Part shown: positions 51,175 to 59,830 of the stretch, piece by piece
Layout of the letters: every line of letters begins with the position of its first letter
Position numbering within the stretch: the stretch's first letter is position 1
NCBI GenBank assembly: GCA_017548605.1
Contig: JAFYZT010000031.1
Location: 1-64,000, forward strand
DNA length: 64,000 nucleotides
Reading direction: 5' to 3'
Source: Prevotella sp.
GTDB taxonomy: Bacteria; Bacteroidota; Bacteroidia; Bacteroidales; Bacteroidaceae
Notes under the pieces: model-generated
Told to the model about the DNA's origin: nothing
Seen by the model: only the letters and a program-made list of their open reading frames with translations
Databases searched by the model: none
Translations under genes and position numbers: made by a program

Positions 51175-51216
51175 AGGTTGCCCCCTCCTTGGGAGGGGGG
51201 AGAGGGGGAGGCTTTT
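51175..51216. repeat. G-rich palindromic element copy
   Basis: CCCCCTCCTTGGGAGGGGGG followed by AGAGGGGGAGG, between argS and the RNase H gene. Same core and G-rich tail as copy 3 in the CHAT gene. Confidence 0.8.
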
Positions 51217-51219
51217 CCC

Positions 51220-53040
51220 TTACATCCTCTCCGGCACTTCGATGCCCAACAGGCGCATGCCGTTCTTGATGGTCTTGGCCACATTGGCGGCAAGCACCAG
51301 ACGGACGGTCTTCTGTTCCAGGGTGTCGGCACCGAGGATGCTATAGTCGTGGTAGAACTGGTTGAACTCCTTGGTCAGTTCATAGCAGTAGTTAGCCACG
51401 CCACTCGGACTGTAGTCCTTGCCTGCCTGTGCCACGGCGGCACCATATTCGGAGAGTTTCTGGATGAGTTGCATCTCCTTCTCGTTGACAGGCATGTCAT
51501 CAGCCAATGCTTCAGGCAGTGTCAGCCCTTCCGCCTCCGCCTTGCGCAGGATGCTACGGATTCGTGTGTGCGTATATTGAATGAACGGGCCCGTGTTGCC
51601 GTTGAAATCAATGCTCTCCTCGGGGTTGAATAGCATGTTTTTCCTTGCATCCACCTTAAGGATGAAATATTTCAGGGCACCCATACCCACGATACGGGCA
51701 ATCTCGTTCTTCTCCTCCTCGCTGATGCCCGCCAGTTTGTTCACCTTGTCATCGCTCAGTGTCTTGGCGTCGGCAATCATCGTGGCCACCAGGTCGTCGG
51801 CATCGACCACCGTACCCTCGCGGCTCTTCATCTTGCCGTTGGGCAGTTCCACCATGCCATAGGAGAAATGCACCAGGTCCTTACCCCATTTGTAACCCAA
51901 CTTGTCGAGCAACAATGAGAGCACCTGGAAATGGTAGTTCTGCTCGTTACCCACCACATAAATCATCTTGTCGATGGGATAGTCGCGGAAACGCATGTCG
52001 GCGGTGCCGATGTCCTGCGTCATATATACCGATGTGCCGTCGGAGCGTAACAGCAGCTTATGGTCGAGTCCGTCGGCGGTGAGGTCAGCCCACACGCTGT
52101 TATCCTCCTTGCGGTAGAACAGTCCCTTGGCCAAACCTTCCTCCACCTTCTTCTTACCTTCGAGGTAGGTTTCCGACTCATAGTAAATCTTGTCGAAAGA
52201 CACGCCCAGGGCATGGTATGTCTCGTCGAAGCCGGCATACACCCAGTCGTTCATCTTCTTCCACAGCGCACGCACCTCGGGGTCGCCCTGTTCCCACTTC
52301 ACCAACATGGCATGAGCCTCCTTGATGAGCGGGGCCTCGTCCTTGGCTTTTTTCTCCGCTGCCTCGGCATCCATGCCCTCGGCCAGGTATTGAGCCATGA
52401 GCGCCTTCACCTCCTCACGGTAGTGCTTGTCGAAAGCCACGTAATAGTCGCCGATGAGGTGGTCGCCTTTCTTGCCGCTGCTCTCCGGTGTCTCGCCATT
52501 GCCCCACTTGAGCCAGGCCAGCATCGACTTGCAGATATGTATGCCACGGTCGTTCACGATGTTCGTCTTCACCACCTTGTTGCCATTGGCCGCCATGATC
52601 TGTGCCAGTGACCAGCCGAGCAGGTTGTTGCGCACATGACCCAGATGGAGGGGTTTGTTGGTGTTGGGCGACGAATATTCTATCATCACCAGCGGCGATT
52701 CGTCGTTAGCCTGTCGCTCCCCATAGTGAGCATCGGCATGGATATCGTTGAGCAGTCCCACCCATGCGGCGTTGGCCACCACAAGGTTGAGGAAGCCTTT
52801 CACCACATTGTAGGAAGCCACGGCTGGACAATGCTCCACCAGATACTTTCCTATCTCTTCGGCCACGTCCTCCGGTTTCTTACGGGCCATCTTCACAAAG
52901 GGAAAGACCACCAGGGTGAGGTGTCCTTCAAACTCGCTGCGTGTCTTCTGCAACTGCACCATCTTCTCGGGCACCTGTTGCCCATACAACTGTTCCACGG
53001 CCTCGAACACCGCCTTGCTTATTGTGGTTTCTATCTTCAT
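51220..53040 (-). CDS. argS: Arginyl-tRNA synthetase
   Basis: The 606-residue class I synthetase has the Arg N-terminal domain, the HIGH-type motif SSPNTNKPLHLGHVRNN (about 122-138), the KMSKS counterpart GKMKSREGTVVDADDL (about 400) and the DALR anticodon domain at the C-terminus. It charges tRNA-Arg. A strong promoter (53079-53109) lies 39 bp upstream. Confidence 0.98.
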   Translation of the reverse strand: MKIETTISKAVFEAVEQLYGQQVPEKMVQLQKTRSEFEGHLTLVVFPFVKMARKKPEDVAEEIGKYLVEHCPAVASYNVVKGFLNLVVANAAWVGLLNDIHADAHYGERQANDESPLVMIEYSSPNTNKPLHLGHVRNNLLGWSLAQIMAANGNKVVKTNIVNDRGIHICKSMLAWLKWGNGETPESSGKKGDHLIGDYYVAFDKHYREEVKALMAQYLAEGMDAEAAEKKAKDEAPLIKEAHAMLVKWEQGDPEVRALWKKMNDWVYAGFDETYHALGVSFDKIYYESETYLEGKKKVEEGLAKGLFYRKEDNSVWADLTADGLDHKLLLRSDGTSVYMTQDIGTADMRFRDYPIDKMIYVVGNEQNYHFQVLSLLLDKLGYKWGKDLVHFSYGMVELPNGKMKSREGTVVDADDLVATMIADAKTLSDDKVNKLAGISEEEKNEIARIVGMGALKYFILKVDARKNMLFNPEESIDFNGNTGPFIQYTHTRIRSILRKAEAEGLTLPEALADDMPVNEKEMQLIQKLSEYGAAVAQAGKDYSPSGVANYCYELTKEFNQFYHDYSILGADTLEQKTVRLVLAANVAKTIKNGMRLLGIEVPERM

Positions 53041-53078
53041 AATAACTGGTTTTCTGCTTGTTTGCTACTTTGTGGCTG

Positions 53079-53109
53079 CAAAAGTACTGCAAAATGAAGA
53101 CAAAACAAA
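53079..53109 (-). promoter_or_regulatory. Promoter of argS
   Basis: Minus-strand TTTG (53109-53106), a 19 bp spacer and TACTTTTG (53086-53079). Confidence 0.75.
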
Positions 53110-53140
53110 AAGAACAGTTCTTTTTTGTAAGCAGAAACAG

Positions 53141-54286
53141 TTATTTTTTCTTCAGCATTTCTTTCAGACTGCCGTTGGCATCTGCCTCCAACAAAGATTC
53201 CATTTGGTCGTTCTTGCCCGTTTTTTCACGGTTGGCAACATAATAGGCCAACAACCTCCTGATTACAGAAAGGTAGGCCTCCTCATCGAGCGTCTTGACT
53301 TTGTTCTCAAGACAATACTCTATGGAAGCGGCAAGAAAGGCGGTAACATAGTAAGTTATGTCTGTTTGGGTCTTCATCAACCCCGCCAACCTCTCATCTA
53401 TTACGATAGAGACATCGGCGGAAGTGGTGCTCCATGCCAATAGATAGGAGCTGATGTTCTTGTGCTGGGAGTCATCAACAGTTGTATTGAGAAGGTATTT
53501 TGCACAGGCAAGAGCCTCGGGATTATGCTCGTGGCAACCCTCTACTGTCTCCAAATCTTTGAGGTTGAAACGGTCTTTCGCCTTTTCACGAAGTTGGGCC
53601 AGACGACGATCCAGTTTTTCAACATTCTGACGGTCACCCTTGTCGGTATAGTATAGTTTCAGGTATTCCAACTCGCTGAGATAATCCTCAGACAACTCTC
53701 CATTCTGTTCTTTTATGATGGACAAAGCCCTCAATTGATATTTGATGGCATCATCGAACAATCCAAGATCATGGCAGTATTCGGCACAATGAATGAGGAT
53801 GGCAGCCAAGTCGCCATCGTTCCTCAACAAGTCTTCATACACCTTCAGCGCTTTCTTGCCATTGTCGAGGGCTTGCTCTACCTTTCCGGCTTTTGCCTGA
53901 TACAAAGACAGGTTATCGAGGAAGATGGCATAATATTCATTGTCAGTTCCCATGTTATCACCCCATAGTGTAACCGTTTTTTGGGCCACGGCAATGGTCT
54001 CTTCGATTGTCCCCAGTCGATAGAGTATTCTTGACTGCATACCTAAACAGCGGATATAATCCTCATCTTTTTCTCCATTCATCCGTAGTAGAATCTCTGC
54101 TTGGGTGGCATTCAGCCTCCATGCAGCGGCATAATCATTATTGAGAAACCGCTCGGTCGCTGCAGAGTCGAGGAAATGACAATACTCTGTGTTGAGCATA
54201 TCGTTGGTAATGGCAAGTGGCTGGTCCTGTGCCAAAGCAACATGAACAGTGAGCCAGCAGCCGAGAATGAACAATAGTCTTTTCAT
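53141..54286 (-). CDS. Secreted TPR protein
   Basis: The 381-residue protein has a signal peptide (LLFILGCWLTVHVALAQ) and then TPR repeats of the same kind as in the CHAT protein and the hybrid kinase (YYAIFLDNLSLYQAKAGKVEQALDNGKKAL; AILIHCAEYCHDLGLFDDAIKYQLRAL). The C-terminal third is helical and unassigned. The start at 54286 gives the signal peptide. It likely scaffolds protein contacts in the periplasm. It follows a serpin gene and a TonB-C gene, all on the minus strand. Confidence 0.75.
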   Translation of the reverse strand: MKRLLFILGCWLTVHVALAQDQPLAITNDMLNTEYCHFLDSAATERFLNNDYAAAWRLNATQAEILLRMNGEKDEDYIRCLGMQSRILYRLGTIEETIAVAQKTVTLWGDNMGTDNEYYAIFLDNLSLYQAKAGKVEQALDNGKKALKVYEDLLRNDGDLAAILIHCAEYCHDLGLFDDAIKYQLRALSIIKEQNGELSEDYLSELEYLKLYYTDKGDRQNVEKLDRRLAQLREKAKDRFNLKDLETVEGCHEHNPEALACAKYLLNTTVDDSQHKNISSYLLAWSTTSADVSIVIDERLAGLMKTQTDITYYVTAFLAASIEYCLENKVKTLDEEAYLSVIRRLLAYYVANREKTGKNDQMESLLEADANGSLKEMLKKK

Positions 54287-54408
54287 ATCTTTTTGCATAA
54301 GGGTTGATTGGTACTTAACTTTTATTTCTTCTGCAAGCAAGAGGCGAAGAGTTGTATCACGCCATACGCCGTTCCGAGGGCATGGTTGAAGAATAGTTTG
54401 CCTTTTTC

Positions 54409-55674
54409 TCAGGAATCACCCCAAAAAGAACCCATAAAACAATAGTTGCCAAATGGGTCTTGGATAATATAGACAAAAGGATGATCAGCATAGAAATATG
54501 CTTCAGTCGGATTAATAGCTTCACCCAAAGTGGCAAATGAACTTGAAGTAATGGCACCTGCTCTTGTTCCATCTTCATCAAGAATAACTTTGGTCTTTTG
54601 AATTATCTCTTTAATCTTCATCGGTTTGAATTGAATATTGTTCAATTCGGCATGATTACTGAACACTTTTCCGATTCCCAAGAATGTAAGATATTTGTTT
54701 GCCGTGAACGTATAGTCAACCTCAAATTTGGGGATTTTGACATAGGTATAATTATAAGACTTCAATTGACTCTTGGCGGAACTGAGTTTCTCCTCATCAA
54801 GGGATTGAAGCATTGATGTAAGGCCATCAATTGTATCTGGTAGGATTATATAGAGTCTGTATCCACCTACATAGGGTATACAAAGCATGGAGAAGTCGTC
54901 TAGTTTCGCATATGAGAAAACTTCCTCTGCATCCGTCATATTCATCATGTTTACTGATGAGCTTATTCCACCCTTAAAAGGTTCCTTTTGGGTAGACTCT
55001 TCATCAAACCTCTGCACCCATCTGCCATTAAAATAATTAGCAACGAACAAGTTTGCCGCCTCATCGTCGTTCTGTTTGACAGGAAAACTGCTGAGTAATC
55101 CCTCTGTCTGGTCTGCACACCATTTGTCAATTTCTTGCTGTTGGGCGCTATCGACATCTCCTTTAAAAATTCCGGCAAAATAGTCGTGTTCCAAAACCTT
55201 CTGAAAGGAAGGATTTATTTTTATATGTTTTCCCACCTGAAATAGCGTGGCTGTCCGCATATATGATGAGGGCTTTGCTTGGCCTATCATAAATCTTCGA
55301 CAAAGTTTATTGATGCTATCGATGTTGGTCGTGTCAACGTTCAGAGCATTGCAGATTTCTTGTCGGGTCAGGCCTGATGCGCCATTATTGATGATGTTCA
55401 AAGAATAGAACATTCCTATTGTTGAGACAAAGATATTCTTTTCTCCCTCATCCTCTGCAATCTCCTTAAAAAACTTGATAGAGAAGTCATTGCCATTGCT
55501 TACTAAAATCCGTTCCTCATCTATTAATCCATAGTGTTCTTGCGTCTCTGCAGCTAATTCCACTACTGATTCCACTACTGATTCTACTACTGACTTTTGC
55601 TGAGATACCTTGCAACCTGTCAAAACGGATAGAAGATAGAATGGATAGAAGAAAAAGGCCATGTTCTTTTTCAT
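54409..55674 (-). CDS. Serpin-family lipoprotein
   Basis: The 421-residue protein has a lipoprotein signal (LSVLTGC, Cys about 21), a short tandem SVVE repeat, then a full serpin fold (about 50-421): NIFVSTIGMFYSLNIINNGA, ANLFVANYFNGRWVQRF, the hinge VILDEDGTRAGAITSSSF and the C-terminal FYADHPFVYIIQDPFGNYCFMGSF. Inhibitory serpins need small residues in the hinge; GTRAGAIT is close but not ideal, so inhibition is likely but not certain. It could protect the cell from host or its own proteases. Own promoter at 55740-55772. Confidence 0.9.
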   Translation of the reverse strand: MKKNMAFFFYPFYLLSVLTGCKVSQQKSVVESVVESVVELAAETQEHYGLIDEERILVSNGNDFSIKFFKEIAEDEGEKNIFVSTIGMFYSLNIINNGASGLTRQEICNALNVDTTNIDSINKLCRRFMIGQAKPSSYMRTATLFQVGKHIKINPSFQKVLEHDYFAGIFKGDVDSAQQQEIDKWCADQTEGLLSSFPVKQNDDEAANLFVANYFNGRWVQRFDEESTQKEPFKGGISSSVNMMNMTDAEEVFSYAKLDDFSMLCIPYVGGYRLYIILPDTIDGLTSMLQSLDEEKLSSAKSQLKSYNYTYVKIPKFEVDYTFTANKYLTFLGIGKVFSNHAELNNIQFKPMKIKEIIQKTKVILDEDGTRAGAITSSSFATLGEAINPTEAYFYADHPFVYIIQDPFGNYCFMGSFWGDS

Positions 55675-55739
55675 AGTTTCGTTAGTTTTAAATACGGCAC
55701 AAGTGGTCGAACCATTTTAAGTCATCACATTTTCGAATG

Positions 55740-55772
55740 CAAAAATAAAGAATAATATTGATTATCCCCAAA
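55740..55772 (-). promoter_or_regulatory. Promoter of the serpin gene
   Basis: Minus-strand TTTG (55772-55769), a 21 bp spacer and TATTTTTG (55747-55740). Confidence 0.65.
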
Positions 55773-55808
55773 AAAGGTTGAACATCCTTTTCTTCCCATC
55801 TCTTTTTT

Positions 55809-56438
55809 TCAAGGAACGATAATCTTCTTGCTGTTATTGCCTGTTTTTACGATATAGGTGCCGGATGGGAGGGAAAGACCCTCCTGGAATCCTTCATAAC
55901 GTTTGATGCCTTGCAGGTCGTAAACGATAATCTGCGGGTCTGCTGAAGGCATCTCGTTAAGGGAGGTGGGGGATGGTTCTGTTGTTGCAGGCGCATTTTC
56001 TGGTTTGACGGATGATGGGGGCTCCTCTGACATGAAACGGATAGGTATATAGTATTTACAACGAGCCGCTTCACCATTGTATTTTCCGGGTATCCATTTA
56101 GGCATGGAGGCGACCACTCGTAATGCTTCAGCATCAAAGGCTGGGTCCAGACTTCTCACCACCTTGGCCTCGGTGATACTACCGTCTTTCTCCACCACAA
56201 AACTGACGACTACCCTGCCCTGAATACAATCCTCTTCATGGCCAAGCGGCCAATGAATGTTTTCTTTCAGGTAATCAAGCAAGGCATACATACCACCAGG
56301 AAACGAAGGCTGCTGTTCATAGTCACAGAAAATAATACATTTCTGGGTATCCTTGTTTTTGATACTGTCGTTTTCTTGTGCTGCCGCAAAATTCCAACTC
56401 AGGGCGAACAGACAACTGATCATCATTATTTTTTTCAT
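55809..56438 (-). CDS. Secreted TonB C-terminal domain protein with T9SS-like tail
   Basis: The 209-residue protein has a cleavable signal peptide (ISCLFALSWNFAAAQ), a TonB C-terminal domain (about 45-135; FPGGMYALLDYLKENIHWP, GRVVVSFVVEKDGSITEAKVVRSLDPAFDAEALRV), a Pro-rich linker and the tail IIVYDLQGIKRY...GTYIVKTGNNSKKIIVP. True TonB proteins are anchored in the inner membrane; this one would be released, and its tail resembles a T9SS sorting sequence. Its role is unknown: it may bind outer-membrane receptors or polymers without energising them. Confidence 0.75.
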   Translation of the reverse strand: MKKIMMISCLFALSWNFAAAQENDSIKNKDTQKCIIFCDYEQQPSFPGGMYALLDYLKENIHWPLGHEEDCIQGRVVVSFVVEKDGSITEAKVVRSLDPAFDAEALRVVASMPKWIPGKYNGEAARCKYYIPIRFMSEEPPSSVKPENAPATTEPSPTSLNEMPSADPQIIVYDLQGIKRYEGFQEGLSLPSGTYIVKTGNNSKKIIVP

Positions 56439-56498
56439 GTCTTTTTTATTGATAAGGGTTGATAATGTTTTCTTCTTTCAACGTTCGTTTTTCTTTTG

Positions 56499-56529
56499 CA
56501 AAGATAATCCGACAATTACTGTTTTGCAA
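56499..56529 (-). promoter_or_regulatory. Promoter of the TonB-C gene
   Basis: Minus-strand TTG (56529-56527), a 20 bp spacer and TATCTTTG (56506-56499). Confidence 0.65.
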
Positions 56530-56826
56530 TACCCACTCGGATATTGACACAAACGATTTACATAACCGTCTGTAATTCAGCCTGTTGAAAAAAGCGAACA
56601 TCCATTCTTGACACAGAATAGAAGTCGGGCTTGATTGTCTTTTCGTTATTTTTCTAATAATAATTTTTTGAAAATTAATACTCCTACGTATTTGGAAATA
56701 TCAAAAAACACTGTATCTTTGCTCCTATGTTATAACAGAAGAATAATCATGGCAAATATCGGAACTCGCCACGCCAGATAAGTGGTGATGCCTTATCTAT
56801 TATCCAAACTTCTAAACGACCTAAAC
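56530..56826. other. Divergent gap with GH105 promoter and short leader peptide
   Basis: Apart from the two promoters, the gap is AT-rich. The GH105 leader (about 56728-56826) contains a 10-codon frame, MANIGTRHAR, from the ATG at 56748 to TAA at 56778-56780. Whether it is translated is unknown. Confidence 0.35.
56691..56721 (+). promoter_or_regulatory. Promoter of the GH105 gene
   Basis: TTTG (56691-56694), a 19 bp spacer and TATCTTTG (56714-56721). Confidence 0.7.
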
Positions 56827-58092
56827 ATGAAAAGAATCATTAACGTCATACTTGTCTTATGTGCCGTCGTCGTTCAGGCACAGGCACAAGAGCGCGATCC
56901 GCGCATCGACTCCACCCTACGACTCATTGAACGTGTGAACACCATTTGGCAGAGTACCCATTCGCCTGAGGTGCGTGCCTTCTGGGACGAGGCAGCCTAC
57001 CACACGGGGAACGTGGAGGCATATCTTCTCTTGAGCAAGGAACCCGGTTACGAAGAGAAAGCACAGAAGATGCTCAATTTCTCGCGTATCTGGGCAGAGC
57101 ACAATCGTTTCCAAGGTGCCACCGAACCCGACACCGCCAAGTGGGAATACAAGACGTATGGCGAAGACCAACAACATGTGCTCTTCGCCGATTGGCAGAC
57201 CTGTTTCCAAGTCTATCTCGACCTGTACCGTATCGATGAGGATTCGGCCAGGGAAGCCCGGGCCAAGATGTACCAACATGCTGCAGAACACGGCATACAT
57301 GTCGACCTGCCCGAGCCGAAGCATTACTGGTTTGCCAACCGTGCGTGGGAGGTGATGGGCTATATGGTGAGCCATCCCGCACACGACTACTGGTGGTGGG
57401 CCGACGCACTGTATATGGCCATGCCGGTGATGACAAAAATGCATAAACTGAGCTACCGCGACATCTATCTTGACAAGCTCTATGAGAACCTGCTCTATAC
57501 CGACAGTATCATGTACGACGAAGAGACGGGACTCTATTTCCGCGACGGCAAATATGTCTATCCCAAGCACAAGACGGCCTCGGGGAAGAAAGATTTCTGG
57601 GCACGTGGCGACGGATGGGTACTTGCCGGACTGGCCAAGGTGCTGCAAGACGTGCCTAAGGGTTGGGAGCACTACGATTTCTTCAAGGAGAAGTTCCAGC
57701 GAATGGCTAAGGCGGTGGCGGAGCTGCAACAGCCCGAGGGCTACTGGACACGCTCGATGATGGACCCTGACCAGGCTCCCGGTCCAGAGACCAGCGGCAC
57801 GGCATTCTTCACCTACGGCATCCTCTGGGGCATCAACCATTGGCTGCTCGACAAAGAGGAGTTTGAACCTGTGGTGGAACGGGCATGGCGATATCTCAGC
57901 GAGACGGCCGTGCAAGCCGATGGCACCGTGGGCTACGTGCAACCCATCGGTGAACGGGCCTTCCCCGGACAACAGGTGGACGGTCATTCCACAGCCAACT
58001 TCGGAACAGGTGCCTTCCTGCTTGCCGCCAGTGAATATGTGAGATTCCTCAAAGGAGCCTGGAAAAAGCCTGAGAGAAGAAGGAGGAGATGA
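56827..58092 (+). CDS. GH105/GH88-family unsaturated glycosyl hydrolase
   Basis: The 421-residue protein has a signal peptide (VILVLCAVVVQAQA) and an alpha-alpha barrel of the GH105 kind. Asp193 in WWWADALYMAMPVM fits the catalytic Asp; FWARGDGWVLAGL and HSTANFGTGAFLLAASEY are further matches. These enzymes hydrolyse unsaturated uronic acids left by pectate or rhamnogalacturonan lyases. The C-terminal KKPERRRRR is very basic. It is followed 3 bp later by umuD, an odd neighbour, so the mutagenesis operon may be read partly from this promoter. Confidence 0.85.
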   Translation: MKRIINVILVLCAVVVQAQAQERDPRIDSTLRLIERVNTIWQSTHSPEVRAFWDEAAYHTGNVEAYLLLSKEPGYEEKAQKMLNFSRIWAEHNRFQGATEPDTAKWEYKTYGEDQQHVLFADWQTCFQVYLDLYRIDEDSAREARAKMYQHAAEHGIHVDLPEPKHYWFANRAWEVMGYMVSHPAHDYWWWADALYMAMPVMTKMHKLSYRDIYLDKLYENLLYTDSIMYDEETGLYFRDGKYVYPKHKTASGKKDFWARGDGWVLAGLAKVLQDVPKGWEHYDFFKEKFQRMAKAVAELQQPEGYWTRSMMDPDQAPGPETSGTAFFTYGILWGINHWLLDKEEFEPVVERAWRYLSETAVQADGTVGYVQPIGERAFPGQQVDGHSTANFGTGAFLLAASEYVRFLKGAWKKPERRRRR

Positions 58093-58095
58093 GAA

Positions 58096-58536
58096 ATGTC
58101 TAAAATCCATATACTGAATAGCGAGTTCGGCGAGCGGCAGCCCCTGCAGTTCTCACCGGGCATCAAGGCGGGATTCCCCTCGCCCGCTGACGACTACCGA
58201 CACGACACGCTCGACTTCAACCGCGACTTCATACGTCATCCCGAAGCGACGTTCTACGGACGCGTGGACGGCGACTCGATGATTGAGGCGGGCATCAGCG
58301 ACGGTGACATCGCCGTCATCGACCGTTCCCTCGAACCGCATCACGGCGACATCGTGGTGGCCTTCGTCAACGAGGAGTTCACCATCAAACAGCTTGACCT
58401 CAGCCATAAGGAAGAGGGATATGTCCTGCTCCGCCCCGCCAACCGACGTTACCAACCGATACATATCGATGCCGGCGACGACTTCGAGGTGTGGGGTGTG
58501 GTGGTGTGGACCATCAAAAACTGGCGTAAGCCATAA
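58096..58536 (+). CDS. umuD: UmuD-like S24 peptidase / polymerase V subunit
   Basis: The 146-residue protein has the LexA/UmuD protease dyad Ser61 (GDSMIEAGI) and Lys98 (FTIKQLD), the same spacing as E. coli Ser60/Lys97. The self-cleavage site fits Ala25-Gly26 (IKAGFPSPADD). After RecA-driven cleavage it would join UmuC in translesion polymerase V. It is 3 bp after the GH105 gene and 4 bp before umuC. Confidence 0.95.
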   Translation: MSKIHILNSEFGERQPLQFSPGIKAGFPSPADDYRHDTLDFNRDFIRHPEATFYGRVDGDSMIEAGISDGDIAVIDRSLEPHHGDIVVAFVNEEFTIKQLDLSHKEEGYVLLRPANRRYQPIHIDAGDDFEVWGVVVWTIKNWRKP

Positions 58537-58540
58537 AGCC

Positions 58541-59830
58541 ATGTACGGCATCGTAGACTGCGACAACTGTTATGTATCCTGCGAGCGGGTGTTCCGACCC
58601 GACCTCAACGGTAAGCCCGTGGTGGTGCTCAGCAACAACGACGGGTGCGTGGTGGCGCGTTCCAACGAAGCCAAACAGATAGGTGTGAAAGAAGGAACGC
58701 CCTACTACCAGTTGGCGCAGCTCTTCCCCAACCAGAAGTTTGCCGTGTTCTCATCGAACTATGAGCTGTATGGAGAACTGACGGGGCGCGTGGTGGACAT
58801 CATCCGGAAGGAGGTACCCGCCTATTTCCGCTATTCCATCGATGAGTGCTTCATCTACCTCGACGGCATGGAACACCTCGACCTGAAGGCATGGGGCGAA
58901 CAGCTGTACCACACCATACGCCGCTCGGTGGGCGTGCCCGTGAGCATCGGACTGGCACCTACAAAGACACTGGCGAAGATGGCGAGCTACTTCGCCAAGC
59001 ACTACCCCGGCTACCGCCACTGCTGTCTCATCGACACGCCGGAGAAACGCAACAAGGCACTGCGCCTTTATCCCGTCGGCAAGGTATGGGGCATCGGTCG
59101 CCGCTATGCGGCACGTCTGGAAGCCATGGGCATCAAGACGGCCTACGACTTCGCCCATCACCATGGCGACTGGGTGCGGGCCACATTCAATAACATCGTC
59201 ATCTACCGCACCTGGGCGGAACTTAATGGCGAGGACTGTGTGCCCAACGAACAACTGACGAAGAAAAAGAGCATCTGCACGAGCAGGAGCATCAATGGCA
59301 TGGTCGATGACATTGAGACGCTGCGCACCCATGTGGCAAACTATGCCGCGCGATGTGCCGAGAAACTACGCCGACAGGAAACGGCAGCATCCATCGTGAG
59401 CGTGTTCATCCACACCAACCCGTTCCGCGAAGACCTGCCACAGTATTACAATTTCCATGAGACGCGGCTGTTGACACCTTCGAATGCCACCAGCGTCATC
59501 GTCGAGGCGGCACACCAAGCCCTACAACAGATATACCGGCCGCATTACCGCTACAAAAAGGCAGGGGTCATCGTCATGGATATCGGCAGCAATGTGCAGA
59601 CGAATTTCCTCGACTTCGATGCCGACCGTTTCCAGAAACTCAAACAACTGGATACCGTCGTCGACCGCATCAATAAGATACATGGCACGGAGACCATCGT
59701 GCTCGGTGCACAACAATACACCCGTCAAGGTGGCAAGGGCAAGGCCGAGGTGTTTGCCAACGCCATCAAGCACGACTTTCGAAGCCCCAACCCCACCACC
59801 CGGTGGAGTGATATTATTCGGTTGAAATGA
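58541..59830 (+). CDS. umuC: UmuC-like Y-family DNA polymerase
   Basis: The 429-residue protein has the Y-family motifs MYGIVDCDNCYVSCERVFRP (metal Asp), NNDGCVVARSNEAK, SIDECFIYLDG, and GIGRRYAARLEAMGI, then the UmuC C-terminal region. It copies damaged DNA and is error-prone. The start at 58541 is chosen over a frame that runs back through umuD. No LexA box is recognised upstream, so control may be through the GH105 promoter or an unseen site. Confidence 0.95.
   Translation: MYGIVDCDNCYVSCERVFRPDLNGKPVVVLSNNDGCVVARSNEAKQIGVKEGTPYYQLAQLFPNQKFAVFSSNYELYGELTGRVVDIIRKEVPAYFRYSIDECFIYLDGMEHLDLKAWGEQLYHTIRRSVGVPVSIGLAPTKTLAKMASYFAKHYPGYRHCCLIDTPEKRNKALRLYPVGKVWGIGRRYAARLEAMGIKTAYDFAHHHGDWVRATFNNIVIYRTWAELNGEDCVPNEQLTKKKSICTSRSINGMVDDIETLRTHVANYAARCAEKLRRQETAASIVSVFIHTNPFREDLPQYYNFHETRLLTPSNATSVIVEAAHQALQQIYRPHYRYKKAGVIVMDIGSNVQTNFLDFDADRFQKLKQLDTVVDRINKIHGTETIVLGAQQYTRQGGKGKAEVFANAIKHDFRSPNPTTRWSDIIRLK

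Noticed and set aside
54357..54581. Small minus-strand frame after the serpin
   Set aside because: Mostly a shifted frame of the serpin gene; no start or protein-like signal of its own.
56917..58110. Long minus-strand open frame (397 codons)
   Set aside because: Antisense of the GH105 gene, which has a signal peptide and family motifs.
58283..58540. Longer UmuC start
   Set aside because: The extension is umuD in another frame; MYGIVDCDNCY is the family start.
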